DNA of 64,000 bases from Rhodoferax ferrireducens (GTDB taxonomy: Bacteria; Pseudomonadota; Gammaproteobacteria; Burkholderiales; Burkholderiaceae_C). Numbering within the stretch: the first letter of the stretch is position 1; each line of letters opens with the position of its first letter. Below are positions 1 through 10,185 of the stretch, in pieces. The stretch lies in the NCBI RefSeq assembly GCF_003347515.1, contig NZ_QEII01000318.1, positions 62,001 through 126,000 of the forward strand, read 5' to 3'. The translations under genes were made by a program, and so were the position numbers. Below the pieces are notes generated by a model. That model worked only from the letters and a program-made list of their open reading frames with translations, was not told the DNA's origin and ran no database searches.

Positions 1-1134
1 GCGGTCATCAACGCGTCACCGTTTCATGTCGGCAAGGGCGACGAGCGCGAGCAGATGATGCGCATCCGGGTGGCGGCCTGTGGCTTGCCCTTGGTGTACG
101 CGCATTTGGTGGGTGGTCAGGACGAAGTGATTTTTGAAGGGCATTCGTTTGCGCTCAACGCGGACGGCACGGTCGCCGGTCGCGCCCCTAGTTTTATAGA
201 GAATGTGTTTGTAGTAGCCGTCGATCGGGCGCAGGCAGCTATTCATTTGGTAGCAAAGGTGGCGCCGCAACGATCTCCCGAGGCAGATCTGTGGGACGCA
301 TTGGTGCTGGGCGTACGCGACTATATCGGCAAGAACGGCTTTCCCAGTGTGATTCTGGGCCTGTCGGGTGGCATTGATTCGGCGCTGGTACTGGCCGTGG
401 CGGTGGACGCGCTGGGCAAGGACAGGGTCCGTACAGTCATGATGCCTTCGCCCTACACGGCCGACATCAGCTGGATTGACGCGCGTGACATGGCGGCTCG
501 CCTGGGCGTGCGCTATGACGAGATTTCCATCGTGCCGGAGTTTGATGCCTTCAAAGCCTCGTTGGCAGGTGAGTTCAAGGGTCTGGCAGAGGACACGACC
601 GAGGAGAATATCCAGGCCCGTATTCGGGGCACGCTGCTGATGGCGCTCTCCAACAAATTCGGCAGCATCGTTTTGACGACTGGCAACAAGTCTGAAATGG
701 CAACGGGGTATTGCACACTCTACGGCGACATGGCCGGGGGTTTTGCCGTGATCAAGGATCTGGCCAAAACCACGGTGTTCAGGCTGGCGCGCTGGCGCAA
801 CGTCAACGACCCCTACGGCACTCATCCTGAGCCGATTCCGGAGCGCATCATTACCCGTCCACCCAGTGCCGAGTTGCGCCCTGACCAGACTGATCAGGAC
901 AGTTTGCCCCCCTATGAGGTGCTGGACGCGATTTTGGAGCGTTACATGGAGAACGACCAAGGCATGGAAGACATCATTGCCGCTGGCTTTGCCCGTGCCG
1001 ATGTGGAGAAAGTGACCCGCCTTATCAAGATCAACGAATACAAACGCCGACAGGCGCCTGTGGGCATTCGTGTAACTCACCGCAGCTTCGGCAAGGATTG
1101 GCGTTATCCTATTACCAATCGATTTCGCGCTTGA
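1..1134 (+). CDS. nadE: NAD+ synthetase, glutamine-hydrolysing (3' part, start outside window)
   Basis: Catalyses the last step of NAD synthesis, amidating deamido-NAD with ATP and glutamine-derived ammonia in the cytoplasm. The reading frame is open from base 1, so the gene is cut by the window edge; the ATG at 55 is internal. What remains is the end of the N-terminal nitrilase-type glutaminase domain and the whole synthetase domain, with the ATP PP-loop SGGIDS encoded near 364-381 and TTGNKSEMATGY near 675-713. The C-terminal KRRQAPVGIRV and SFGKDWRYP stretches are typical of the family. It ends 15 bases before glnB, and both may be co-transcribed. Confidence 0.95.
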   Translation, partial: AVINASPFHVGKGDEREQMMRIRVAACGLPLVYAHLVGGQDEVIFEGHSFALNADGTVAGRAPSFIENVFVVAVDRAQAAIHLVAKVAPQRSPEADLWDALVLGVRDYIGKNGFPSVILGLSGGIDSALVLAVAVDALGKDRVRTVMMPSPYTADISWIDARDMAARLGVRYDEISIVPEFDAFKASLAGEFKGLAEDTTEENIQARIRGTLLMALSNKFGSIVLTTGNKSEMATGYCTLYGDMAGGFAVIKDLAKTTVFRLARWRNVNDPYGTHPEPIPERIITRPPSAELRPDQTDQDSLPPYEVLDAILERYMENDQGMEDIIAAGFARADVEKVTRLIKINEYKRRQAPVGIRVTHRSFGKDWRYPITNRFRA

Positions 1135-1140
1135 AGCTAA

Positions 1141-1488
<348 letters not shown>

Positions 1489-1500
1489 GAAATGCCGGAT

Positions 1501-2025
1501 TCACCGAGCTTGGGGACTCAGGCGTGGTTTTGACACCAGTCGGGTGCCCGCCAAGGCATCATGCCAAAACTGCTGTTGTGGATGAAAGCGGCTCAGAATG
1601 GCCCACACGGCTACCCAGCCGACAACGATAACGAGAGATTCAGCGCCCGTTAGGTTGAAGGGGGCTACTGCAGCCAGTGCCGGCAGGAACCAGAGCCAGC
1701 TCAATACGTAGCGCAGCAGCGCACGGGCCTGCGTTATCGGTTGCCCTTCAAGGTCCACGACCGTGATGTCCCAGGTTTTCATTGCAAGGGTTTGTCCCTT
1801 GGCCCAGAACCATACGAAATAGATGCCGAACACGACAAAAAGGAAGGCCTGAAGTGCGTGGCGGTTGTCCATGGCGTTGCGGGTTTGGCTCAGGGTGCCA
1901 AACAAGTAGCCGGCGATGAACACAACGCCGAACATCAACATACCTTCATAAAGCCAGCAGGCCATGCGGCGGGCCAGGCTGGGCGCCTTCAAATCGGGGC
2001 TTCTACTTGTTGGGAGCACCTGCAC
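1501..2025 (-). CDS. RDD family membrane protein
   Basis: A 174-residue inner-membrane protein with about four hydrophobic segments (roughly residues 25-48, 58-76, 100-122 and 126-145). It has the family's N-terminal arginine pair followed by a tyrosine-glutamate (ARRMACWLYEG) and a C-terminal FWHDALAGTRLV that matches the RDD end motif. It starts 3 bases after the stop of the DUF3106 gene, so it is the last gene of the sigma-factor operon. RDD proteins have no single known function; some act in ion exchange. Its place in a sigma-factor operon suggests an envelope-related role, which is inference. Confidence 0.8.
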   Translation of the reverse strand: MQVLPTSRSPDLKAPSLARRMACWLYEGMLMFGVVFIAGYLFGTLSQTRNAMDNRHALQAFLFVVFGIYFVWFWAKGQTLAMKTWDITVVDLEGQPITQARALLRYVLSWLWFLPALAAVAPFNLTGAESLVIVVGWVAVWAILSRFHPQQQFWHDALAGTRLVSKPRLSPQAR

Positions 2026-2028
2026 TAT

Positions 2029-2754
2029 TCAGTCTTTCTGCGCGGTCGATGGCTTGGCTGGTAGCGGCGCATTCGGGAGTAAGGTGTTGCGATTCACCGC
2101 CTGGGTGGAGACGGAGAGTTTCGGCAATTGTTTTGGCGTGTGTCTGGTCACAGGCACGGTCGCCAGTTTTTGAGGTGGTACAGGCTTTACTGCCGCAGCG
2201 GCGCCGGCGGGTTTGGGTGTGGCTGACTTCGCCAGTTTTTGCTTTTCTTCCGGGCTGAGTGCCTGGTAGGCCTGCCAGGTGGCTGCCTTCTGGCTTGGCG
2301 AGAGCTGTTTGGATTGGGCGAAATTCAAACGGGCCTGTGCGCGCTGCTGTTTGCTGAGTAAGACCCATTCGGTCATGCGACTGTGCAGCTTTTCCTGCTC
2401 GGCTGACGCAAGGGCTGGATAATTCGCCGCGATGGCAATCCATTTCCGCTTGTTGGATTCCCCCAAAGTGCTCCAGATCGCGGCCAATGGCATCAGTGAC
2501 ACCTGCTGCGCAGGTGTCAGGTCTTGCCAAGCCGGCTTGGACGGGCTGACATGCGCTTTCGAGTTTTTTGTCGAAGCGCTTGCGCTGGGTAGCTTCGCGG
2601 GAGCCGGTGCCACAAGTGGGGGACCTGCCACTCCTTGAGCCAACACGCTTGCGGCGGATGCACACAAAGCCACCAAAATGCATAAAGTGACTCCTACCGC
2701 CACTGCACCTGCAATGGGTTGGCGTTCGAGCTGACCAATGGCGCGCATGAACAT
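2029..2754 (-). CDS. DUF3106 family protein, membrane-anchored or exported
   Basis: About 241 residues from the ATG at 2754, chosen because it falls 13 bases after the upstream stop; an in-frame ATG at 2844 would overlap that gene by 77 bases. A hydrophobic segment near residues 14-38 serves as signal or anchor. An Ala/Pro-rich linker follows. The body is the DUF3106 region rich in W and Q, with repeated LTPAQQ, LSKQQRAQA, LSPSQKAATW and LSPEEKQKL units of helix-turn type. A Pro/Lys-rich tail follows. The function is unknown; the repeats resemble the Spy/CpxP-type 'L(S/T)PEQR' helices of periplasmic chaperones only loosely. Third gene of the sigma-factor operon. Confidence 0.75.
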   Translation of the reverse strand: MFMRAIGQLERQPIAGAVAVGVTLCILVALCASAASVLAQGVAGPPLVAPAPAKLPSASASTKNSKAHVSPSKPAWQDLTPAQQVSLMPLAAIWSTLGESNKRKWIAIAANYPALASAEQEKLHSRMTEWVLLSKQQRAQARLNFAQSKQLSPSQKAATWQAYQALSPEEKQKLAKSATPKPAGAAAAVKPVPPQKLATVPVTRHTPKQLPKLSVSTQAVNRNTLLPNAPLPAKPSTAQKD

Positions 2755-2767
2755 CGTTGTGGACAAG

Positions 2768-3205
2768 CTACTGGCTCTGCCCCGCGTTCGTTTTGACAAA
2801 CTGCGCGAAGCCCGGGTCTGTGTAAGCTGTTGGCGGTAAATCATCGGTCAGCAACGCGGCATCAATTTCGGCCAATTCGTTGTCACGGTTGTCGTTTTGA
2901 ATGACACTGATGGCGATCAGTCCAAGAACCAACGCCAGCAATGGAAGCGCGGCGCCAATACGGTTCCACCAACTCAAGTGCTCATTTCCAAATGTGAGCG
3001 TTGCGGCGCGACCGGACGGAGTTACAACGGTGGCTGTACGGGTAACGGAAACTTTTCTTTTGCCCAGTGCCTGCACCCGGGCAGCGCGCAGACGCTCTGA
3101 AATGTCGTAGGGAACGTCGTCGGCCGCGTCAGACAGGCGCGCAGCGACACGTAACCCGAAACGGTCTTGAGCCAGCTGATTCCGGTATTGATATGACGTG
3201 TTCAT
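2768..3205 (-). CDS. DUF3619 family single-pass membrane protein, possible anti-sigma factor
   Basis: A 145-residue product from the ATG at 3205. That ATG overlaps the TGA of the sigma factor (3202-3205) and sits behind an AAGGG ribosome site; a longer frame to 3331 would run deep into the sigma gene. The first ~85 residues are charged and soluble, then one transmembrane helix (about residues 88-107), then a short acidic tail. This topology and the translational coupling to a sigma factor are what an anti-sigma factor would show, but no zinc-binding HxxxCxxC motif is visible and DUF3619 has no proven function. Confidence 0.75.
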   Translation of the reverse strand: MNTSYQYRNQLAQDRFGLRVAARLSDAADDVPYDISERLRAARVQALGKRKVSVTRTATVVTPSGRAATLTFGNEHLSWWNRIGAALPLLALVLGLIAISVIQNDNRDNELAEIDAALLTDDLPPTAYTDPGFAQFVKTNAGQSQ

Positions 3206-3768
3206 AGTGATATTCCCTTTGCCCTCAGTGCTTTGGCGAGGGCCTGAACAGCCCGCGAACAATGAGTTTTGACACTGCCTTCTGAGCAACCCATAGCTGC
3301 AGCAGTTTCTGCCACATCCAACTCCTCCCAATAACGCATAAGGAAGGCTTCCCGTTGACGGGCAGGAAGCCCCTGAATTTCAGTTTCGATTCCATGCAAG
3401 GTCTGTGCCCGTTGTGTCGTGCTCTCTGCGCTTTCCGTTTGGTCTGAGTGGCTTTGAACGTTTAAAGTTTCAAGAAGATCAAACTCCCCGTCCTCCCCTG
3501 CGGATTCGAAATCACTCATATTCGAAAAAAGCGCATTTCGGGTCTTTTGGCGCCGAAACCAGTCCAGAGTGCAGTTGGACAAAATGCGCTGAAACAGCAT
3601 GGGTAGCTCGGAGGCAGGTTTGTGCCCGTAATGCTCGGCCAGTTTCATCATGCTGTCTTGCACGATGTCCAGGGCAGACGCTTCATTGCGCACGTGGTAA
3701 ACCGAACGTTTGAAGGCGCGTTTCTCGACACTTTTCAGAAAATCGGAGAGTTCTTGTTCAGTTGCCAA
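3202..3768 (-). CDS. RNA polymerase sigma-70 family factor, ECF type
   Basis: A 188-residue sigma factor with region 2 (DIVQDSMMKLAEHY, about residues 35-48, and FQRILSNCTLDWFRR near 60-74) and a C-terminal region 4 helix-turn-helix (LPARQREAFLMRYWEELDVAETAAAMGCSEGSVKTH in two blocks, about 134-170). The acidic Ser/Glu-rich linker between them is long. The start shown is TTG, with AAGG about ten bases upstream. It heads an operon with DUF3619, DUF3106 and RDD proteins, an arrangement I recognise from Burkholderiales. The signal it answers to is unknown; an envelope stress role is inferred from its partners. Confidence 0.85.
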   Translation of the reverse strand: MATEQELSDFLKSVEKRAFKRSVYHVRNEASALDIVQDSMMKLAEHYGHKPASELPMLFQRILSNCTLDWFRRQKTRNALFSNMSDFESAGEDGEFDLLETLNVQSHSDQTESAESTTQRAQTLHGIETEIQGLPARQREAFLMRYWEELDVAETAAAMGCSEGSVKTHCSRAVQALAKALRAKGISL

Positions 3769-4064
3769 GAGATTGTTGCCTTATTGGCTGTGAATTTTGT
3801 TTGCCTCGTTTTGATGTGATCAAGACGAACTTGGGTACTGCTTTGCGCGAATTATGGCATTCTGAAGGCTTTTTTTGGTTTTTCTGGACGTTTCAATGGG
3901 CGCAGTGAGATAATTCGGTTTGCAAATCAAAAGGCAAACGGGTTATGGTCCGGCGCAATATTCACTGCGCTTATGGCCTTGGCCTTAAGTTTCGACGCGA
4001 CGCCACAAGTGTTTGCGAAGGAGCACCCAAGGTTTTTCGTCAGAGAAATTCACAAAGGTTCATC
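3769..4064. other. Divergent intergenic region between the sigma operon and ilvB
   Basis: About 296 bases that must hold the promoters of both the sigma operon and the ilvBHC operon. An open frame in phase with ilvB reaches back to an ATG at 3945, but its residues show no acetolactate synthase similarity. I see no Leu/Ile/Val-rich leader peptide and no strong terminator hairpin, so an attenuator like the one before leuA is not evident here. No promoter could be assigned with confidence. Confidence 0.4.
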
Positions 4065-5891
4065 ATGGAAATATCAAAAGCCGAAATCGCTTCGGCCGCG
4101 GCTGCAACGTCCGCAGCAAAAAGCCCGACATCAGCGACCGGAGGCAAACCGCCTGCCGTGACGCCTAATCACCAGGAGCTTCGGGGTGCCGAAATCCTGA
4201 TAAAAGCCTTGCAGGCTGAGGGCGTCAAGTACGTCTGGGGCTACCCTGGTGGTGCCGTGCTTCATATTTATGACGCTTTCTACAAGCAGGACACCATCCA
4301 GCACATTCTGGTTCGGCATGAGCAGGCTGCCGTTCATGCCGCCGATGGTTATGCTCGCGCTACCGGTGACGTAGGCGTTGCCTTGGTGACATCGGGTCCG
4401 GGCGTGACCAATGCAATCACCGGTATTGCCACGGCATATATGGACAGTATTCCGATGGTGATTGTGACGGGGCAGGTACCCACGCATGCGATTGGTCTCG
4501 ATGCTTTCCAGGAATGCGATACCGTCGGCATTACCCGCCCCATCGTGAAGCACAATTTTCTGGTCAAGGACGCACGGGACCTGGCTGAAACCTTGAAGAA
4601 AGCCTTTCACATCGCCCGTACGGGGCGGCCCGGCCCTGTGGTGGTGGATATTCCGAAAGACGTTTCGTTCAATAAGGTGCCCTATTCGGGCTATCCTGAG
4701 ACCGTGGAAATGCGTTCTTACAACCCGGTTCGCAAAGGGCACGGCGGACAAATCCGCAAGGCGTTGCAGCTTTTGTTGGCCGCCAAACGCCCCTACATCT
4801 ATACCGGCGGTGGCGTGATTCTGAGTAACGCCTCAGCCGAGTTGCGTACGCTGGTCGATATGCTGGGGTATCCCTGTACCAATACTTTGATGGGTTTGGG
4901 CGCGTATCCAGCAAGTGATCGCAAGTTCTTGGGCATGCTGGGCATGCATGGCACAGTAGAAGCGAACAACGCGATGCAGCATTGCGACGTTCTGTTGGCT
5001 GTAGGCGCCCGGTTTGATGACCGGGTGATTGGTAATCCCAAACACTTTGCTCAGAATGAACGCAAGATCATTCACATTGACATTGATCCGTCGAGCATTT
5101 CCAAGCGCGTGAAAGTGGATATCCCTATTGTTGGGGACGTCAAGGATGTGCTGTCCGAGATGATTGCGATGATTAAGGAGGGCGTGGTCAAACCGGACGC
5201 CCATGCCTTGGGCGCCTGGTGGGACACCATAGAGGGCTGGCGCAAGCGTGATTGCCTCAAGTACGACCATGGCAAGAATGACGTAATCAAGCCGCAGTAC
5301 GTGGTTGAGACGCTCTGGAACATGACCAAAGACGTGGACACCTACATCACTTCCGACGTTGGCCAGCATCAGATGTGGGCAGCGCAGTACTATCGTTTTG
5401 ATGAGCCACGTCGCTGGATCAATTCCGGCGGGCTGGGTACCATGGGTGTTGGTATTCCATATGCCATGGGTATCAAGCTTGCGAAGCCTGACAGCGAGGT
5501 GTTTTGCGTCACAGGAGAAGGTTCCGTGCAGATGTGCATCCAGGAGCTCTCCACCTGCTTGCAGTACAACACGCCGATCAAAATCGTTGCACTCAATAAT
5601 CGGTATCTGGGCATGGTGCGTCAGTGGCAGGAAATCGATTACGAAGGACGTTACAGCCATAGCTATATGGATGCACTGCCAAATTTTGTGAAGCTGGCAG
5701 AAGCCTACGGCCACGTCGGTATGCTGATTGAGCGTGCGCAAGATGTGGAGCCTGCATTGCGCGAGGCGCGCAAACTGAAGGACCGCACCGTTTTCATGGA
5801 TTTCCGCACGGATCCCACTGAAAATGTGTTTCCCATGGTGCAGGCTGGCAAGGGCATTACCGAAATGCTGCTTGGCTCTGAAGATCTTTAA
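4065..5891 (+). CDS. ilvB: Acetolactate synthase, large (catalytic) subunit
   Basis: First common enzyme of valine, leucine and isoleucine synthesis. It condenses two pyruvates, or pyruvate with 2-oxobutyrate, using thiamine diphosphate and FAD. From the ATG at 4065 (AAAGG upstream) the product is 608 residues. Residues 1-40 form an Ala/Ser/Thr-rich extension before the conserved RGAEILIKALQAEGVKYVWGYPGG. The TPP-activating glutamate is in VRHEQAAVHAADGYARATG, and the metal/TPP motif is in VTGEGSVQMC to LNNRYLGMV. ilvH and ilvC follow on the same strand, so this is the catalytic subunit of the feedback-inhibited heteromeric enzyme. Confidence 0.96.
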   Translation: MEISKAEIASAAAATSAAKSPTSATGGKPPAVTPNHQELRGAEILIKALQAEGVKYVWGYPGGAVLHIYDAFYKQDTIQHILVRHEQAAVHAADGYARATGDVGVALVTSGPGVTNAITGIATAYMDSIPMVIVTGQVPTHAIGLDAFQECDTVGITRPIVKHNFLVKDARDLAETLKKAFHIARTGRPGPVVVDIPKDVSFNKVPYSGYPETVEMRSYNPVRKGHGGQIRKALQLLLAAKRPYIYTGGGVILSNASAELRTLVDMLGYPCTNTLMGLGAYPASDRKFLGMLGMHGTVEANNAMQHCDVLLAVGARFDDRVIGNPKHFAQNERKIIHIDIDPSSISKRVKVDIPIVGDVKDVLSEMIAMIKEGVVKPDAHALGAWWDTIEGWRKRDCLKYDHGKNDVIKPQYVVETLWNMTKDVDTYITSDVGQHQMWAAQYYRFDEPRRWINSGGLGTMGVGIPYAMGIKLAKPDSEVFCVTGEGSVQMCIQELSTCLQYNTPIKIVALNNRYLGMVRQWQEIDYEGRYSHSYMDALPNFVKLAEAYGHVGMLIERAQDVEPALREARKLKDRTVFMDFRTDPTENVFPMVQAGKGITEMLLGSEDL

Positions 5892-5975
5892 CTAACCTTT
5901 CAGCGAATCTATTGTTTGCCAAGCCCTGGGGTTACCGCCACAGGGGGAGGGCAGCGAAAAGAGGAGTCTTATCTT

Positions 5976-6467
5976 ATGAAACATATTATTGCGGTGTTGC
6001 TGGAAAATGAGCCGGGCGCTCTTTCGCGCGTCGTTGGCCTGTTTTCGGCCCGTGGCTACAACATCGAATCCCTCACCGTTGCGCCGACCGAGGATCCAAG
6101 CCTGTCTCGCATGACGATTCAGACGACGGGATCAGATGACGTTATTGAGCAGATCACCAAGCACCTGAACCGCTTGATCGAAGTCGTGAAGGTGGTTGAT
6201 CTGACCGAGGGTGCTTACACCGAGCGCGAACTCATGATGGTGAAGGTGCGCGCCGTGGGCAAGGAGCGTGAAGAGATGAAGCGCATGGCTGACATTTTTC
6301 GGGGGCGCATCATTGATGTGACGGAGAAAAGTTACACCATCGAGTTAACCGGCGTTCAGTCAAAGAACGATGCGTTTCTGGAGGCCATTGAACATGGTGC
6401 CATTCTGGAAACTGTCCGGACCGGTTCGAGCGGCATTGGCCGCGGCGAACGTATTTTGAGAGTTTAA
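5976..6467 (+). CDS. ilvH: Acetolactate synthase, small (regulatory) subunit
   Basis: The 163-residue regulatory partner of IlvB, which stimulates catalysis and confers valine inhibition. The N-terminal ACT domain begins MKHIIAVLLENEPGALSRVVGLF, written here as the family start (MKHIIAVLLENEPGALSRV), with GYNIESLTVAPTED and SRMTIQT following. The second half is the ACT-like C-terminal domain found in IlvH. The start at 5976 has a GAGGAG site ten bases upstream; the frame stays open to 5916 without similarity. It lies 84 bases after ilvB and 21 bases before ilvC in one operon. Confidence 0.96.
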   Translation: MKHIIAVLLENEPGALSRVVGLFSARGYNIESLTVAPTEDPSLSRMTIQTTGSDDVIEQITKHLNRLIEVVKVVDLTEGAYTERELMMVKVRAVGKEREEMKRMADIFRGRIIDVTEKSYTIELTGVQSKNDAFLEAIEHGAILETVRTGSSGIGRGERILRV

Positions 6468-7505
<1,038 letters not shown>

Positions 7506-7520
7506 GTCACGCGACTCCTG

Positions 7521-7550
7521 TAACAAAGGCCACTTCGGTGGCCTTTGTTA
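7521..7550 (+). terminator. Hairpin after ilvC
   Basis: A perfect 13-base stem (TAACAAAGGCCAC with its complement) closed by a TTCG tetraloop, 15 bases after the ilvC stop. It lacks a long run of T after the stem, so it may be a weak intrinsic terminator or an mRNA 3'-end stabiliser. pssA begins 26 bases later. Confidence 0.65.
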
Positions 7551-7575
7551 CTATTGAAAAATGGAGGCCAATTCT

Positions 7576-8391
7576 ATGCATGACGGGGACGAAACAGAAT
7601 TAGCTGAGGGCGACGCAGTAGTGGTGAGAAAGCGTCGAAAGGGTATTTACATATTGCCCAACTTGTTCACGTTGGCTGCACTTTTTGGCGGTTTCTATGC
7701 CATTGTCATGGCGATCAACGGTCGATTTGATTTGGCTGCTATTGGCGTTTTTTGTGCCATGGTGCTCGATAGTCTTGATGGACGAGTGGCGCGCATGACA
7801 AACACGCAGAGTGCGTTTGGTGAACAGATGGATTCACTTTCGGACATGGTTTCATTTGGCGCCGCACCTGCGCTAATTGCTTACGTGTGGGCGCTTCAGG
7901 GTTTGGGCCGTTGGGGATGGATTGCGGCCTTTGTCTATTGCGCATGTGCCGCCTTGCGACTGGCAAGATTTAACGTTAATACGGCAGTCGTTGATAAAAG
8001 TTATTTTCAGGGTTTGCCGTCCCCAGCCGCCGCCGCATTGGTTGCTGGGTTCATTTGGTTGATGACTGACCTTGGCGTGAAGGGGTCGACTGTGGCTTGG
8101 CCTATGTTTGCGCTAGCTTTGTATTCGGGGCTGACCATGGTGACCAACGTTCCGTTCTATAGCTTCAAAGATCTTCACATGAAAAGGAGTGTGCCTTTTG
8201 TGGTGATTGTTCTTATCGCGTTAGGTATTGCTGTCATCAACATCGATCCGCCCATCGTCATGTTCAGTGTGTTTGTTGTGTACGGATTTAGTGGATACGC
8301 CATTTATGTGTGGCGCAAGACCAAAGGTGTTCAGACCAGTGTCATCAGCACTTCGACGGAGGAGCCCGATGAGCGAGGACTTCACAAATGA
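7576..8391 (+). CDS. pssA: CDP-diacylglycerol--serine O-phosphatidyltransferase
   Basis: Makes phosphatidylserine, the precursor of phosphatidylethanolamine, at the inner membrane. I chose the ATG at 7576 because GGAGG at 7563-7567 fits it; an in-frame ATG at 7561 would place that site inside the gene. The 271-residue product has the CDP-alcohol phosphotransferase signature DG-x2-AR-x8-G-x3-D-x3-D (DSLDGRVAR ... FGEQMDSLSD, residues ~66-92) in its N-terminal third. About seven membrane helices and a charged tail follow. It sits between ilvC and leuA, as in many betaproteobacteria. Confidence 0.93.
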   Translation: MHDGDETELAEGDAVVVRKRRKGIYILPNLFTLAALFGGFYAIVMAINGRFDLAAIGVFCAMVLDSLDGRVARMTNTQSAFGEQMDSLSDMVSFGAAPALIAYVWALQGLGRWGWIAAFVYCACAALRLARFNVNTAVVDKSYFQGLPSPAAAALVAGFIWLMTDLGVKGSTVAWPMFALALYSGLTMVTNVPFYSFKDLHMKRSVPFVVIVLIALGIAVINIDPPIVMFSVFVVYGFSGYAIYVWRKTKGVQTSVISTSTEEPDERGLHK

Positions 8392-8423
8392 ACGATGCGC
8401 GAAACAGCCGATAGGATGAGTAT

Positions 8424-8452
8424 CTTCACTAAATAAAAACCTGTGGTATATT
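8424..8452 (+). promoter_or_regulatory. Candidate leu leader promoter with extended -10
   Basis: TATATT at 8447-8452 is preceded by TGG, an extended -10 arrangement. A weak -35 (CTTCAC, 8424-8429) lies 17 bases upstream. Transcription would begin about 8458-8460, on or beside the ATG of the leader peptide at 8459, so the leader could be translated from a leaderless mRNA. This is read from pattern only. Confidence 0.4.
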
Positions 8453-8458
8453 GAATTT

Positions 8459-8512
8459 ATGAAACTGATTTCGCTATCACTACTGCGATCGCCAGACGGG
8501 CGGATACGGTAG
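8459..8512 (+). CDS. leuL: leu operon leader peptide
   Basis: A 17-codon frame, [17 protein letters not shown], with four leucine codons among its first nine (CTG, CTA, CTA, CTG). It lies 107 bases before leuA and is followed by a terminator hairpin. This is the layout of ribosome-mediated attenuation: scarcity of charged leucyl-tRNA would stall the ribosome on the Leu codons and let transcription proceed into leuA. CTA is a rare codon in GC-rich genomes of this kind and would sharpen the response. ATACGG at 8504-8509 can pair with CCGTAT at 8538-8543 inside the terminator's left arm, a possible antiterminator. It is too short to be found by usual gene callers. Confidence 0.7.
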   Translation: MKLISLSLLRSPDGRIR

Positions 8513-8532
8513 CGCACGCGTTCACCAATACC

Positions 8533-8568
8533 AAAGCCCGTATGCATTCGCAGCGGGCTTTTTGTTTT
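8533..8568 (+). terminator. leuA attenuator terminator
   Basis: AAAGCCCG (8533-8540) pairs with CGGGCTTT (8554-8561) over a 13-base loop, followed by TTTTTGTTTT (8559-8568). It sits between the Leu-rich leader frame and leuA, about 50 bases before the leuA start, so as an intrinsic terminator it would cut leuA transcription when leucine is plentiful. Confidence 0.75.
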
Positions 8569-8618
8569 ATGCGCTGATTTTTTTGATTTTGAAATTTCAG
8601 AAACACAGGAGAGACCAA

Positions 8619-10157
8619 GTGGCTGACAAACTGATAATTTTTGATACTACGTTGCGTGATGGCGAGCAGTCGCCCGGAGCATCCATGAACAAGGATGAGA
8701 AGCTGCGTATTGCCCGTCAGCTGGAACGTTTGAAAGTGGATGTCATTGAAGCTGGTTTCGCCGCTAGTTCAAATGGTGATTTCGAGGCCGTGCAGTGCAT
8801 TGCCCATGCGATCAAGGATTCAACCATTTGTTCACTTTCTCGCGCCAATGATCGAGATATTTCGCGGGCTGCCGAGGCACTTAAAGGAGCCAACAGCGCC
8901 CGTATCCATACCTTCATTGCAACGTCAGCATTGCATATGGAGAAAAAGCTGCGGATGACACCAGAGCAAGTGTTCGAACAGGCCAGGCTTGCGGTCCGCT
9001 TTGCGCGTAATCTCGTAGCTGATGTGGAGTTCAGTCCAGAGGATGGTTACCGAAGCGATATGGATTTCCTTTGCCGCGTTCTGGAGACCGTCATCAGCGA
9101 GGGGGCAACCACGATCAACGTCCCCGACACAGTGGGGTATGCCGTGCCCGAACTTTATGGCAATTTCATAAAAACCTTGCGCGAGCGGATTCCCAATTCG
9201 GATAAGGCCATCTGGTCTGTTCATTGCCACAATGATTTGGGGATGGCGGTCGCCAACTCACTGGCAGGCGTGAAAATTGGCGGCGCCCGCCAGGTGGAAT
9301 GCACTATCAATGGATTAGGCGAACGGGCCGGTAATTGCAGTCTTGAAGAGATTGTCATGGCCGTCAAGACGCGGCGGGACTATTTTGGACTCGATTTGGG
9401 TATCGATACCAAGCATATTCTGGCTGCAAGTCGCATGGTCAGCCAGACCACGGGTTTTGTGGTTCAACCCAATAAGGCAGTAGTCGGGGCCAACGCTTTT
9501 GCTCACGCCTCAGGCATTCACCAAGACGGTGTTCTCAAGGCGCGTGACACCTATGAGATCATGCGGGCGGAGGATGTGGGCTGGACAGCCAACAAGATTG
9601 TTCTGGGCAAACTTAGCGGGCGCAACGCATTCAAGCAGCGTCTGATTGAGTTGGGCGTGCAAATGGAAAGCGAGGCGGACATCAACACCGCTTTCGCCAA
9701 ATTCAAGGAATTGGCTGATCGGAAAAGCGAGATTTTTGACGAGGATATTTTGGCGCTGGTGAGCGACGAGAGCGTAACGCACGAAAAGGAGCAGTATGGC
9801 TTCGTTTCCCTGTCGCAGCATAGCGAAACCGGCGAACGTCCTCAGGCGAGCATTGTTTTCACAATGGATGGCAAAGAAGTCACAGGGTCATCAGACGGTA
9901 ATGGTCCTGTTGACGCATCCCTCAAGGCAATAGAAGCACATGTCAAAAGCGGCGCAGAAATGGTCCTCTATTCCGTGAATGCAATTAGCGGTTCGACCGA
10001 GAGCCAAGGCGAAGTGACAGTCCGTCTGCAAAATAGCGGACGAGTGGTCAACGGTGTTGGAGCCGACCCCGATATCGTCGTGGCGTCCGCGAAGGCCTAC
10101 TTGAGTGCGCTCAATAAACTGCATAGCAAAGCTGATCGGGTCGCCGCACAGGGCTAG
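8619..10157 (+). CDS. leuA: 2-isopropylmalate synthase
   Basis: Commits 2-ketoisovalerate to leucine by condensing it with acetyl-CoA. I place the start at the GTG at 8619, behind AGGAGAG; the frame extends upstream to 8562 but that part encodes a hydrophobic stretch from the attenuator region. The 512-residue protein begins [20 protein letters not shown], the HMGL-like catalytic start with metal ligand Asp. [14 protein letters not shown] and [14 protein letters not shown] follow, and the last ~130 residues form the LeuA dimer regulatory domain for leucine feedback inhibition. Length fits the ~515-residue bacterial type 1 enzyme. Confidence 0.96.
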   Translation: MADKLIIFDTTLRDGEQSPGASMNKDEKLRIARQLERLKVDVIEAGFAASSNGDFEAVQCIAHAIKDSTICSLSRANDRDISRAAEALKGANSARIHTFIATSALHMEKKLRMTPEQVFEQARLAVRFARNLVADVEFSPEDGYRSDMDFLCRVLETVISEGATTINVPDTVGYAVPELYGNFIKTLRERIPNSDKAIWSVHCHNDLGMAVANSLAGVKIGGARQVECTINGLGERAGNCSLEEIVMAVKTRRDYFGLDLGIDTKHILAASRMVSQTTGFVVQPNKAVVGANAFAHASGIHQDGVLKARDTYEIMRAEDVGWTANKIVLGKLSGRNAFKQRLIELGVQMESEADINTAFAKFKELADRKSEIFDEDILALVSDESVTHEKEQYGFVSLSQHSETGERPQASIVFTMDGKEVTGSSDGNGPVDASLKAIEAHVKSGAEMVLYSVNAISGSTESQGEVTVRLQNSGRVVNGVGADPDIVVASAKAYLSALNKLHSKADRVAAQG

Positions 10158-10185
10158 GTTACTATCTTTACTCCTCTTGTTTAAG

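Noticed and set aside
3945-4064. N-terminal extension of ilvB or a leader peptide from the ATG at 3945
   Set aside because: The 40 extra codons have no similarity to the family and are not enriched in branched-chain residues; the ATG at 4065 has its own ribosome site.
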